64,000 bases of DNA from Trebouxia sp. TZW2008 (Eukaryota > Chlorophyta > Trebouxiophyceae > Trebouxiales > Trebouxiaceae). The DNA is taken from the NCBI GenBank assembly GCA_002118135.1, contig BDIU01000243.1:1236-65235 (forward strand). Direction: 5' to 3'. A program made the position numbers and the translations under genes. A model generated the notes under the pieces. That model saw only the letters and a list, made by a program, of their open reading frames with translations, searched no databases and was not told the DNA's origin. Positions 43,919 through 55,080 of this stretch are shown one piece after another; position 1 is the stretch's first letter; each line of letters starts with the position of its first letter.

Positions 43919-45020
43919 GGACGGGCGAACGGAACGATCGTGGATGAGCAAGACGACGGGATCGCTGTTATCGGTTGTCAGCTCAACTCAGTAAGGTCGA
44001 CGGGTCAAAGACGTCGAGCTTTAAAAGCACTGCGGGGAGTCCTTCTGATCATTCCAGACTTGAGCAATGCTTGCAATATAATTCAGTAGTCCGCAAATGG
44101 GATCGTCGTCGGTGTGGAATTCAGCTGAATGAGTACACAGCATTCCGTATACACAGCCTGCAGCTCTGCACACCATACTTAGCCAAGATTAGTCATATAG
44201 CTTCAGCTAAAACCCTTCAAATGATTTGTAAGTAGCGTCTCTGTCTCATCCTCTTCTTGCTTAGTAGGCGCCTTGCGAAAGCAAGCCTTGCAAATTCTTC
44301 TCACCAAAGCACCAAAACCGCAGCGGCACATACGTTACAGCGCTCTACCTTGTCACGGAAACAGCAGCCATAGTGATGCAGTCACTAGACATGCACCGTT
44401 GTATGCCATGCAATGCGAGTAGCTTGTTTCCTGAAGGGTTGCATTTGTGTTGCGCAACTGGCACTACCGTAGATACATTTGGACATATCGGTTTGGAAGC
44501 ATCTTGTTGTTTCTGAAGGCATCCGTTTGAGCCACAGGACCTCATCATCTTGCATGAACATGGTGGTAATGCTGACGGTGAAGGGTCGCTGCCCCTCGTA
44601 GGTCAATCTTCTGTGGGTTGTTGCTTTGAAAGGGTGCTTCTTTAGACAGAGGCTCCCGTAATGACGCCTAACGGCGTAGACTTTTCTTTTCTTTTCTTTC
44701 TTTCGCTGCTCAGCTTCTTTTCTGAGTCCAGGTCCTGTTGGGAAGACGAACCGTTGCACATGCTGCGCTCGACTGCACCATCGTGAGCCTCAGCACGCGT
44801 GACCACTGCACAACCTATAGACAGGTCCTTCAGTGTGCATTCGTCATCACAGGGAGTGCAGGTTGACACGCATGCACCATGCATTGGTAGCGCTCACGTT
44901 CGCCAAGTACTTGGATGTTTGAGGATTTTGCTGTAGCCACACTCGGCAGGCCTTGTATGCCTGCTGGTTGCGCGTTTAAACAGCTCGCCATCGGCCTGTT
45001 TCAAATCTTGGTCGTGAATC
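43919..45020. promoter_or_regulatory. Divergent region, bZIP and coiled-coil genes
   Basis: A 1.1-kb gap between two divergent start codons. It holds presumed promoters and 5' UTRs and one copy of the dispersed CGTCAT element (44639-44700). Open frames seen here on both strands have no family features. A palindromic GCGTCGTGAGCTGCATTTGCGTCGTGA-type pair of CGTC boxes occurs just inside the bZIP first exon instead. Confidence 0.35.
44639..44705 (-). repeat. Dispersed CGTCAT element, copy 2
   Basis: On the minus strand: a GAAAGAAAAGAAAAG tract, GTCTACGCCGTTAGGCGTCA, then TTACGGGAGCCTCTGTCTAA. It matches copy 1 at 33326-33360 in the second half and copy 3 near 60280 in the GTCTAC/GTTAGGC part. 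This best preserved copy defines the element as about 60 bp plus the purine tract. The GGCGT/ACGCC positions within it can pair. Confidence 0.62.
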
Positions 45021-48000
45021 ATGAGAACTCAGCAGAAGCGAAAACGACCTGAGCACGATAGGGAAGTGCACGAACGACCAGATCAGCACCGACAGGATGC
45101 TGGCCGTTCAAGACACGCAGAGAGGCCTCACTCGCGTCCGCATAGGCACTCGCATGCTTCCCACTCATCTTTGGATACCTCTTGTGACCAGGATCTGGAC
45201 GACCAGTACCACCGCCTGCAAGCTACTCTGAGTGACAGGTGCAGCAAGGGCTCTTGCATAACTTACATGTCTGAGCGTATCTGTGCCAGCACGCTTGACC
45301 TGCTGAGCAAGGCGCTTACCTGATGCTGGCACTGGTACAATATGATGTTGGATGCAGGGTGCAAAATGTGAAGCAAAGGGAAGCATCGCTGCATGCTGAC
45401 AACCAGCTGCTGCAGCAGAGGTTGCAAAGCACGGAAGAAAGGTGTGTACAATGCGCTTCACTGTCCGCAGCTTCTGCTGAGACCACAACTGCATACATGA
45501 CTTTCTTGGCAATTGAGTCAAGTCTTGGACACAGATCATTGCTGGCTGAGTTGAATCCTCAAACACTGAGTTCTTGTCTTGTGTCACTGCTATATGTCAT
45601 TGTTCTTACATCAATGTGATGTATTACCCTTACACTGCAGTGGCGTGGCAATTGGTTAGACAATTGCATTGTCCTTACACAAAAGTCAACGTCCTTGTAT
45701 CAACACATGACTGTGCTAAAACGCAAGGGAGAAGCATCTGCTGGACAGGGAGGTCAATGTAAAGCAGAAGGAGGAAAGCTTGCAACTGGAGAGGACTAGC
45801 ATGACCCAACTGCAGCAGGATATGCTGCAACAATACAATGACATAATTTCTAGCTTGTCCAGCCTTGAGGAAAGGTGAATTCATGCCTTTCTCTTGTTGA
45901 CATGAAGAGTACAGCATTCTCACCATGGCTGACAAACAGCTTTTTGTCTTTTTTGCTGCTGTCAGAATGTCACAGATTAGTTGGTCAACTTCATTGCAGC
46001 ACGCAGGTTGTACAGAGTCCACCAGTTGATGCCAAACCCTGCTGGCACAGGGCCTCAAACCTCAAATTTGCCGCCTGGTAAGACCGTCACTCAGCTTCAA
46101 TGTTCGCTGCAGTGGTTTGTTTCTAGAACGACGGCTTTGGTAACCAAGACAATTGTCCTTATATGCAATTTTCCTGCCACAGAAGTACCACTGCAGCCAG
46201 AATACAGCGTTTGGTTCTATATTACATTGTCCTTACACGAGAATGTCCTGAAACTAAATGTCCTTCCAGTGAGAAGTTGCTGTACGCTGTAGCGAAGAGC
46301 TGTCACTTCATTCAATTGATCAATCGGTTGATTATTTCTTGGGGACTCTAAAGTAGAGTCATGAAGGCAATGCCATGCAACTCACACTGTCACTCACAAG
46401 TACACCACAACCATGTGACTGCAACACATGCCAAGCATGCTGAGCTGCATATACAATACAACAACATGGATGTAACACATACCAGACATGCTGAGCTTGC
46501 CTCTGCTTCTTGCAGCAAACCCTTCACACTTGGCTGCCAGCCGTCGAGCAGAACCTTCTGCCCCAGGTGCAGCCGGGCCCAAGCCTTCAGCTGCACAAGG
46601 GCTTTTAGGGGCACAATCACAGCCTGCAGTGGTTGAGATGCCAGACGCGAATGCTCAATGTAATGACATGCACCGTGCAGCAGGGCACGCATCTCAGGTA
46701 GGCTTGTCTGTCACTTGTGCTAATGTTATGGTTCAAAGCAAGGTGAACAGGTGCCATAACCTGCATTGATTTGCTTCAGCTGTGGCGAGCTCACCACAGC
46801 TTGCACACCGCCTTGCATAAGGTGCTGCAGCACTCTAAGGCGTGCAACACAGATTCATCAAGCAATCTGAGAGTGCTACAACATTTTTGCAAGATATGTG
46901 CTTGTCAGGCTCTCATCTGGGACACTCGTTTCTCTGGTAAAGTACTCATGCACAGCGCTACTCCTGCAGGACATACCTGGGTCAGATGGCGGCCTGCTCC
47001 ATGCTCAACAGGCTACAGCAAGGCACGCATGGCAGCAGGCCCCTGTAAATCTGCAGACGCCAGCTCACCTGGCAGCTCAGTCATCACCTAGCCTGGCCGC
47101 AAACCTGCATGCTGACCCATCAGCTCACACCGCAAATCACCTGTCCGCCAGCCTGCCAGCCACATTGCCGCCTAACCTGCACGCTAATCTGCACGCTGAC
47201 TCATCAGCTAAGCGGCCAGCCACCCCGTCAGCTCACCTGCTGTCTGATCTGAGAAGTAATACGTGCGCTCACCTGTCAGCTAACCTGTCAGCTCACTCAT
47301 CGCCTAACCTGCCAACACATCTATCAGCTGACCTGCCAGTAGCACTACAAGGCAGCCCTGCAGTGTCAGAGAAGCACTTCAGCCAAACTGCTGTGCCTAT
47401 GCCAGAAATTCGATCTAGCCAGCCTGCAGCACCTGTACTAGAGAAGCAGTCTAGCCAGCCTGCAGTGCCTATGCCAGGGACGCTTTTTGGTCAGCCTGCT
47501 GTGCCTATGCTAGAGAAGCACTATTGCCAGCCTGCGGAGACTGTGCCAGCAAAGCAGTCTAGCCAGCCTATTGGCTCCTTGCAAGGGACACAGTCTAGCC
47601 AGCCTGCACAGCACCCAACATCTGCAGCCACTACAGAGGCAGCATGCGTGCAAGCAGCAAGCAACATCCGACCTTTGCATGATCATCCTGCACAGCACTC
47701 GCCATCTGTAGCCACTACAGAGGCAGCCTGCATGCAATCACAAAGTCATGCTCCTGCTCTCCAGGGTCAGCCTGCATATCAGTCACTTGTCCACCCCATA
47801 GCTAGGCCACAGCAACTCAAGCCGGTGCTGTTGAGCCGGCAAGGCGGCACTCCCACAGATCAGCTTGCATCCCAGTCATCCACTGTCCATCCTACTGCTA
47901 AGCCACAGCAACTCGAGCCCGTTCTGTTAAGCAGACTAGGCGGCACTCCCCAAGCGCACCATCTGAAGCCTGTGCTGTTGAGCCGACAAGGCGGCACAGC

Positions 48001-51000
48001 TACTATACAGAAAGTTGTGTCACCTAGCAGGGGTCAACATTATGACCTGTCTAGAGTGGAAGCCAGAGAGAGAGACAGTGAGGTGGCTTCTCCAAGCAGT
48101 AGCAGGGGGGGTGGCAGAGGCCGGGGCGTGGGGCGGGGTAGAGGCAGAGTTCGGGGTCGTTCAGGCTTGCATCGTGCAAGCTTCACTGAACCTGCTGGTA
48201 TCATTGCCCTCTTCCTCTTGTCCTTTCATGCTCTGCTCGACGCCAGTCAAGGTGCATCTGCTTGCTTTGATTGGCCGGTCTTATATGTGTCATATGTGAC
48301 AATGCAACTTGTGGGCTGTGCAATGTGACATGTGCAGTGTATGCAATATGCCATTCTCAGTGAAGCTTGCGAAGCCATCACTGAGCGCGCTGAACCCAAC
48401 ACAGTCCTTGGAGTTGTTCAACGCCATAAGCACTTGTCTTCATGGGTTTTCACCTTCCCAAGAGTCTCTGATACCCTGCAGGGGATCTTGATGAGGCAGT
48501 TCAAGCCTTGAAAGCCACCACTGAAGGCGCAGAGCCCGGCACAGACCCTGGAGTGACTCAATGCACCAATGCCAATGCCATGCTGGATGATGACATCAGG
48601 CCCTCTTTCATGCGGCATGTGGCTGCCAATCACAAAGATCCCAGCAATGCAGCTGCATGCACATACACTATGCCTCAGAGAACGGTAGGTGTCAAACACA
48701 AAGGAGCAAACAACTTCAAAGCTGATGGCAGTCCAAGGCCAAATGTGCGGCGCCGCACTGACACTGATGCAAGAGCTTCAGCCAGAGACGTATTGCAGGC
48801 AAGTGGTGCTGATCTGTGAAAGCAGTGCTTGTGCCTGGACACATATGCATCTGCTGCATGCTGGGCATGTGCAGAGCGCATCCTTGCATGACTGCCTATG
48901 TTGCATGCCTTGTTCTATGCTGTGGTCTGTCATTGCTGCTTCTTGCTTGCCAAAACTGTTTGTCATGTTGAGCAACCAGGAGCATGCGCCTGTTTACATC
49001 AACAAGTTCTGGTCTCACCCCTGAGTGTTTGCATGGTGGTCACATTTGCAGATCTGGCAGATATCAACTGGGCTGTCTCAAGTCTGGTCCACTGTAACAG
49101 GAAGGTATGTATGATAAGGATGCATGTCTGCAGAGGGAGGTGCCAGACCTGCTGGAAATGCTTCAGCAGAAGGGCTTGGCCGAACAAGTGGGGCTTTTGG
49201 ACGAGTCAACCTTAGCCAACCAAGAGGGTTGTGAAGCAGAAGAAAAGTACGCCAGCATGCACAGAATCTTGGCCAGGATTTGCGAGGGCGAGGGCAAGAG
49301 CAACAGCTGGCAGGGTTGCAGCGCTTCAGGTACATCACATCAGAAAGATTTAATTTCTGACCTTCCCCCGTACTGATTGATCTTGTCATCATGACAGTGC
49401 CCAGCTGCCCTGGAGGGACATGAAGCAGCAAATGACAGGTATGCCAGCAAAAACGCAATTCTGGCACCTCTTCGTGAGGGCAAGAGCAACAGTTGGCAAG
49501 GTTGTAGTGCCTCAGGTACTTTGCGTCGGAAAGGTGTAGTGTCTGACTTCCCCTCGTACTGATTGAAACCATCATCATGACAGTGCCCAGCTGCCATGGG
49601 TGAGCATGAAGCAGAAGATACGTATGCCAGCATGCACACAATCCTGGCACCTCCTTGTGAGGGCAAGAGCAACAGCTGGTAGGGTTGTAGCGCCTCCGGT
49701 CCTTCACATCAGAAAGGTGTAGTTTCTGACTTCCCCCTACTGATTGAAACCATCATCATGACAGCGCCCAGCTGCCCCGGAGCGACATGAAGCTGCAAAT
49801 GACAGGTATGCCAGCATGTACGCAATTCTTGGCACCTCTTTGTGAGGGCAAGAGCAACAGCTGGCAGGCATGCAGCGCCTCAGGTATATCACATCAGAGA
49901 GATGTTGTTTCTGGCTTCCCCTCATTCTGATTGCAACCATCATCATGACAGTGCCCAGCTGCCCTGTCTTGCAATTCTTGACAGGCTTCAGGCAATTGAG
50001 CATTGTCTGATCTGTTATGCAGGCATACGAGCTTCTGGGGAAGACAATGGAGGCAAGCATGAGTACTGCCTGCTCGCTTTGGAGCACTTGCTGGAGCGGG
50101 CAGCTGCTTTCAGTGACGGCAAACAGCCTGTACGCTGGGGCTGGTGCAGGTCAGCCCCTGCCCTTGCTCCTCGGATCTAGGGCTTTGATCCCATAGTCAT
50201 GCTTTAGGCAATCCGCATGCAGCTGTCATTGAACGCAAGCAGCCCGTACAACGGGGCTGGCGCATGGCTTTATTTGCAATTTGCACAGATTGTAACAGGC
50301 AGGCGATATGCACTGCACTGCTAGGATAGGCCCAGCAATCAGTTGCTTGCAAGCAAGCAGAGAATTCGTCATTGGTTGACTTTGCAACAGCAAGAATCAT
50401 TTCTGATCTCACGCCGACAGCGTGCTTGCAGGCAGCTCTCCAGCTTTATGTTTGTGTTTGAGGCGGCCAACCGCATTGTGGTGGAGAAGCCTTGCTATGG
50501 GCATGCCACGTACTTCTTTGACCTGGAGGAGCCGCTGCCTGCGACTGATCAGGTGAGGCTGTACAGTGATGACTGGTGTCATCATCACTGAGACAAAATC
50601 AATGCCTTCCTGTAGCACATGCGGCAGACTGTGCAAGGCCTCTGAGTCTTGTGCGTTGGTTTTGAAAATTTGCAACAGCTCTCAAGCTATAATTAGGTTT
50701 CCAGGTGCAAAGGCTGATTGCGCTTTTGACTGTGCTCCTGATTTCAGGTGCACAGGCTATTTCCGTTTCTGAATCGCTCAAAAGCTGTCGGCTCACTATA
50801 TTCTCAAAATCCAAGACCCATGCTGCAGTCCCTGGCCCAGCATCTTAAACGCAGACACAGACTGCTGGCCATGACGTGCTTCTGGGTGGTTCAGGTGCAA
50901 CAGCTGATTGCTGTTCTGACTATCCCTGATGCAACTTGTAGGCGGACTGTGCTCATTGAAGGAGCCCGCGACCTGGAATTCAATTTCTAGCACAGGCGAT

Positions 51001-51765
51001 CTCTGACACAGACAGAATTGCCTGGTTTCAGGTGCATTGCTGATAGCTGTGTTGAGCGACCCTGGAGCAAGTCATAAAAAGCTGTTGGAGGACTGCTCTC
51101 TAGATCCTGGACCAGAAATTTCGCTGCAATCCCTGTCACAGCATTTCCAATGCACACAGGAAATGTTGGGCAAAACTTGCATTTGGTTGCTGAACAGGTG
51201 CAAAGGCTGATTGCTGTGTTGAGTGTGCCTGGGGCGAGTCGCCGAAAGCTGTTGGAGGACTGCTCTTTAGACCCTGGACCAGAAGTGTCAGTGCAGGAGC
51301 GGAAGCAATTAGAGGCTGCTGGTTGGAAGCCTGGCAGCACCATCCGCTCCCTGCTCAACTTTTCTGGTGGGCCTGCTGTGCACTGTCTGGAAAGACTACG
51401 TTGGCAGTGCCATGCCTTGCGCATGTTGTCTTTGACTTGGTGTTACTGTGTGAAAACGGGTTAGCAAGCTGCATACAGCAGCACCTTCGAGTCCCTGAGC
51501 CATTCTGCCTTTGGCCAGTCTTGTGTACACGTGCTCAACATGCAAATTGATCAATAGCATTGGCTTGGACATGTGACTTCATATTGTTGCGTCCAACGTC
51601 ATGCCTCATGCCAGCATGTGCCATGCAGGAGATAGAATTTTCCATCAAAGTGCTGATGTGATGACTGGCCAAAAGCCCATGCTGCAGAATGCCCTTGACT
51701 ACAAGGAGAAGATTGCCAAGGTGCTGTCAGAAGGTGCCAGCGGTGGCCGTATAACCAAGATGTAG
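45021..51765 (+). CDS. Large coiled-coil, low-complexity protein with RG-rich patch
   Basis: I do not recognise the family. Exons: 45021-45238, 45358-45441, 45728-45874, 46007-46077, 46516-46697, 46970-48197, 48482-48798 (or 48805), 49101 (or 49134)-49329, 50023-50149, 50432-50552, 51198-51366, 51629-51765. Phases agree in either version; about 1010 aa. The first 75 residues are rich in Arg, His and Asp. Residues 75-150 are coiled coil (ADNQLLQQRLQSTEER). The 1228-nt exon is Ala/Ser/Pro/Gln-rich with short repeats around SSQPAVPMP and VLLSRQGGT. It ends in an RG-rich patch (GGGRGRGVGRGRGRVRGR), a common RNA-binding feature. The C-terminal third is more globular: CLLALEHLLERAAAF, FVFEAANRIVVEKPCYGHA, QRLIAVLSVPGASRRKLLED, and a tail ending GGRITKM. 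A role with RNA is only an inference from the RG patch. The gene is divergent from the bZIP gene. Confidence 0.72.
45590..45722 (+). repeat. Dispersed TGTCCTTAC element, copy 3
   Basis: In the second intron of the coiled-coil gene. Contains TGTTCTTACATCA, CCTTACACTGCAGT, CAATTGCATTGTCCTTACAC and CAACGTCCTTGTATCA in the order found in the other copies. It is the most diverged of the four. Confidence 0.55.
46120..46295 (+). repeat. Dispersed TGTCCTTAC element, copy 4
   Basis: In the fourth intron of the coiled-coil gene. Blocks: GGTAACCAAGACAATTGTCC, TACCACTGCAGCC, CATTGTCCTTACACGAGA, AATGTCCT and GAGAAGTTGCTGTAC. It shares the left GGTAACCAAGA box with copy 2 and the right part with copy 1, which fixes the element at about 160-190 bp. 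Confidence 0.6.
49395..49900 (+). repeat. Donor-side decoys of coiled-coil gene exon
   Basis: The end of the exon closing at 49329 (KYASM then GKSNSWQGCSASG and its GTACAT donor) recurs three times downstream. The GGGCAAGAGC box lies at 49292, 49478, 49661 and 49846, spaced 186, 183 and 185 bp. Each copy starts after CCCAGCTGCC and ends at a CTCAGGTA-like or CTCCGGT donor. All lie 3' of the intact exon. Confidence 0.88.
50705..51150 (+). repeat. Three decoy copies of coiled-coil gene exon
   Basis: Copies of the start of the exon encoding QRLIAVLSVPG begin after CAG at 50705, 50894 and 51032; the intact exon begins at 51198 (spacings 189, 138 and 166 bp). Similarity reaches 50-110 bp, furthest in the third copy (through DPGPE). 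Each has frame or stop damage. Confidence 0.87.
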
Positions 51766-52003
51766 AGTGTGATCAGAAGCAAAAGCTTCATGTACCAATA
51801 ACGTAGATTGACCTGTGCGACTCCTGAAACTGAGTGGCATCAGACTGCAGCATGCAGATGGACACAGTGCACAGCTTTTGAACCGTGAGTCAGTCAAAGT
51901 TTGATGATGGTGAGCCTTGCTGGAGTATTTCGGACAGGCTCTCCAGCCAGTAAGTGTACACAGCAAGAGCAGGTGAATCTTGTTGCAGACTACATACAAT
52001 ACA
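51766..52003. other. Tail-to-tail spacer
   Basis: A 238-bp gap between the stop codons of the convergent coiled-coil (+) and small coiled-coil (-) genes; holds their 3' UTRs. Nothing else was recognised. Confidence 0.5.
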
Positions 52004-52898
52004 TTACTTGACAATCTTCACCGCACGAGCTGGCCCACTACGCAATGGTGCTTCAGTCTGCCGGGCAAGTTCCTCATTATCCAACACCCCCATTGCCAAC
52101 TGCACCATGCATGAAGAATCAGTCGCGCAAGCTAAGAAAACTTAGTCATGCAAGTCAAGAACATTGAATTGTGCAAGCCACAAAGACCCAGTCATGCAAG
52201 CCAGGAAGACTCAGTCATGCAAGGCAAAATGTTTCAGTTGTGCAAGCCATGAAGATTCAGTCATGCAAGCCAAGGAGCCTGCATGCTGCAGCACATACAG
52301 CATACTAGACTTACCATGTCAATCAGTAAGCAGAACTTGAAGTTTAGCAGATTCCACTGCTGCTGAAGGTCCTCATAATCTGCATCCCTTGCCATCAATT
52401 GCTGCTGCAAGTCTTGAATGTCAAGTCCCTGTTGGCAAACAAAGCGTCATGACTCTTTTGAGTTGGCTGTTGAATTGCATACTACAATGACGACCTGGCC
52501 ACACCTGCTTGTAGAATTCTCTTCTGTAAAATTCTGGGTCTGAGCTGTGCTGCGCTCTGTCATCTGCAGGCAAGGGTTCTTGTAGCTTGGTGAAACGCAA
52601 GCAGGATACGCAGAAAGAGTGCATCTGCATCTACATCTACCTGTCGCAACCCCACTTTTCCTCTTGAGGCTGAATCCAAACCATTTCCTGGGAGAAGTGT
52701 CAGTCTGCAAAGCAATATCATCTTGAGTGGACTGGGTTGAGCATCAGCCGCCAGCCAACCATAGAGCAGACCTCAACATATTCGTGATGGCTCGTAAAAG
52801 AGTCTTGCTCGCGATTTCGCCTGCACAGGCGACAAAGAAGATAACAAGTTGCTCGTGACTGCTGTTGACATACTTTGCATGCACACTGACTTAAACAT
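52004..52898 (-). CDS. Small coiled-coil protein, unknown function
   Basis: Not recognised. Exons, 5' to 3': 52898-52874, 52820-52772, 52704-52641, 52624-52505, 52428-52315, 52099-52004; phases agree (468 nt, 155 aa). Features: a CVSC pair near residue 51, an acidic stretch ADDRAQHSSDPEFYRREFYK, a predicted helix QDLQQQLMARDADYEDLQQQ, and a C-terminal segment MGVLDNEELARQTEAPLR ending in KIVK. The exon 1 assignment is the least sure: it rests on a 53-nt intron with GTATGT donor and TGCAG acceptor, and on ATG 52898. The gene lies divergent from ATP synthase subunit d, 305 bp apart. Its introns hold no decoy exon copies, unlike most neighbours. Confidence 0.6.
52130..52285. repeat. Intronic minisatellite of about 27-30 bp
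   Basis: Six or seven imperfect units around CAGTCATGCAAGCCAGGAAG, alternating with CAGTTGTGCAAGCC variants, within the last intron of the small coiled-coil gene. It is unrelated to the adjoining exons. Confidence 0.8.
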
Positions 52899-53203
52899 CT
52901 CTCGTTCGCGACACCGAAATTGTGAGTGTGCGCAGATGCAAGCACTCGCTGCCACTCTCTCAGCGGATTGTATCCGGCTGCAGGCTGTATAAGTGCGCAA
53001 GTGTGTCCGAGACTTCTGTTCAATAGGCACAATCGAATTTGTCCTTGTATCCAGCTAAATTTGTCAAATTCGTCATAATAATTGGCTGAATTCGGCATCG
53101 CAGCTTTGAGCCTGCAGTCGATCGCCAACAAGCTGATCTGTCAGGCGACACCGCCTGCGTCTCAGGCTCGCATTCGTCTGCGACATCTTGCAGGGCAGCA
53201 AGG
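52899..53203. promoter_or_regulatory. Short divergent promoter region
   Basis: Only 305 bp separate the start codons of the small coiled-coil gene (-) and ATP synthase subunit d (+), so the region should act as a bidirectional promoter. No TATA box was found on either side. Confidence 0.45.
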
Positions 53204-54346
53204 ATGCTGCGCACGTCTGCGCGAGCGTTGTTCGGTCAGGTGCGGTGCATGCAAGCAGTCGCAGTCTGTGCGACTTGCGCTGGCCTCGAGCCTGTAATTT
53301 GCTGACTTCCCGTGCCCAGTGCTATGACGGATGTTCAACTCCCATGCAGGTCAAGCAATGCAGTCATCAACAAACACGACACTTTGCGGAAGCAGCTGTT
53401 GCACCTAAGTTCGACTGGGACTCGCTGGAAACTTCAATAGCATCAGACGAGGGCAAGCGGGATCTGGCGTCATTGAGAAGCACATGGATCGATGTCCAGC
53501 AAAAGTTTGACTCTATGTCTCAGGTACATGCGGTGTGCTACACTGATCAATCTGTAGTGCATCTGGAAGACATCTGACCACTGGAGCATGCTTGCTCATG
53601 CAGTCAACTGGAGACATTGACTGGAAGAAATATGAGAAGGACGTGGACCCCCAGGTCCTCAAGATGTTCCGAGAGTCCTTTGAATGTAAGCTTGTCTCAT
53701 GTGTGTGTGTGTCATAGGTTTTCATAGTTTTTCTACATGTATCTACAGGCATATTGCTGACTTGATTGATTTTGTGCAGCGCTAGAGTTTCCTGTGTATG
53801 ATGCAAGCGCTTTGGCCCAAGAAGCTGATGACAAACTTTCAGACCTGATCAAGCAGGTGAGTCATAGCAGTGCTCAATGCACATGGCAAGACAGCATCTC
53901 AGCAGCTCATGTTTTGCAGGCTGAGGAACTCAAAGCGCACAGCCAAAAGCGTATGCAAGAGATAGAGAAGGAGATTCAGGACTGTGAGGCAGCAAAGGTA
54001 AATCTGAACAATAGCTTTGTGCAGATTTTTTGCTCGATTTGTAGCTCCATTATTTGTTCACTCGGTTCAAGTTGCTACTAGCTGCTCCGCATGGACGCAG
54101 TCTGCTGCAAAGGCCATGCTCAACCCTGACACCATGCCCAAGAAAGCATCTGCATAATCTCAGGCTGTCTGCATTGCCCTAAAGCAGTGCAGCATGACAC
54201 CTGCCAGAGTGTCACATGCATCAATCTGAGCCTTTTCCCTGCAGGAGAAAGTGGCACAGGCTACAATTGATGAGGAATTGGCGAAAGACCCTGAGACTGC
54301 CAAGGAAATTGACAAGGAGATTTCAGAGGGCAATTTCATTCCATGA
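53204..54346 (+). CDS. ATPQ: Mitochondrial ATP synthase subunit d
   Basis: Part of the peripheral stalk of the mitochondrial F1Fo ATP synthase. Exons: 53204-53239, 53350-53523, 53604-53685, 53780-53856, 53920-53997, 54245-54346; phases agree (549 nt, 182 aa, close to the usual 160-180). Exon 1 supplies a typical presequence, MLRTSARALFGQ, rich in Arg and Ser without acids, continued by VKQCSHQQTRHFAEAA. The mature part shows FDWDSLETSIASDEGKRDLASL, DIDWKKYEKD, VDPQVLKMFRESFES, LEFPVYD and a charged helical tail, matching the plant protein in order and spacing. The introns are short and plain, without decoy copies. The start was chosen because the upstream part of exon 2's frame lacks ATG and the spliced version makes a sound targeting peptide. 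Confidence 0.9.
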
Positions 54347-55080
54347 TGCAGTGTTCAGAGTGTTATAGTCTGTGGGACGCGCAGGGGGAATCGTCACAGT
54401 GACTATGCGTTGCAACACTGTCAGCTGATGACTTTGATACATGGCAGGCCAGTATTGACATATGCCATGTTGCATGCGCGCAAACGTTGTGACATTCACT
54501 TGCACCAGTGAGCATTGTGCAATTGCAAGTAGACACCATGGTATTGCATATCGCAACCGCCATATTTGCTCAAAGCTGTAATCAGTACATTCAACAATGC
54601 CATGCAAAATCATCTACTGGTCAGCTACTGATTTGCCCATATCGCAGTGTGCTCAAACTCTCAGAAAACCAGCTATCAATCATAGAATCGCATGTGAAGC
54701 AGCAGTCGCAAAGCTAGCTACAGAAGTTGCATCATGTCTAGCCTGCCTAGACAAAGAGGGGTTACTTGCTTCCTAGTCAAATCTACTTAGATGCAGCAAC
54801 CGGAGAAATGGTTGCTGAGCGTCTCAATCACAAATTGAGCTACTTTCTCTACGTGCATGCTGAACTCCTCGAAGCCTGTTGATCTGCAAGCCCATCAGTC
54901 CATAATCCCCTGCCAAATTTTGCATTGGCAGTTGCATTCGCAGTCAGGTAAGCATTTCATGGTGGACGGGACAGCCCTGCAAATAATTGGCACCTCGTAC
55001 GGAGCAAAAACCTTGAATCATCCATGCGTTAGAAATGGTGGCCACAGCTGGCTGCTGAACCAGTGCCTGAAGGGTCTCAG
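54347..55080. other. Tail-to-tail intergenic
   Basis: Holds the 3' UTRs of ATP synthase subunit d (+) and the MscS-like gene (-). Short open frames on both strands have no family features. Nothing else was recognised. Confidence 0.5.

Noticed and set aside
47510..47737. CRISPR-like regular spacing of repeats and arrays
   Set aside because: Repeats here are direct copies of exon edges or protein-coding repeats with no constant repeat plus unique spacer pattern, and the DNA is eukaryotic.
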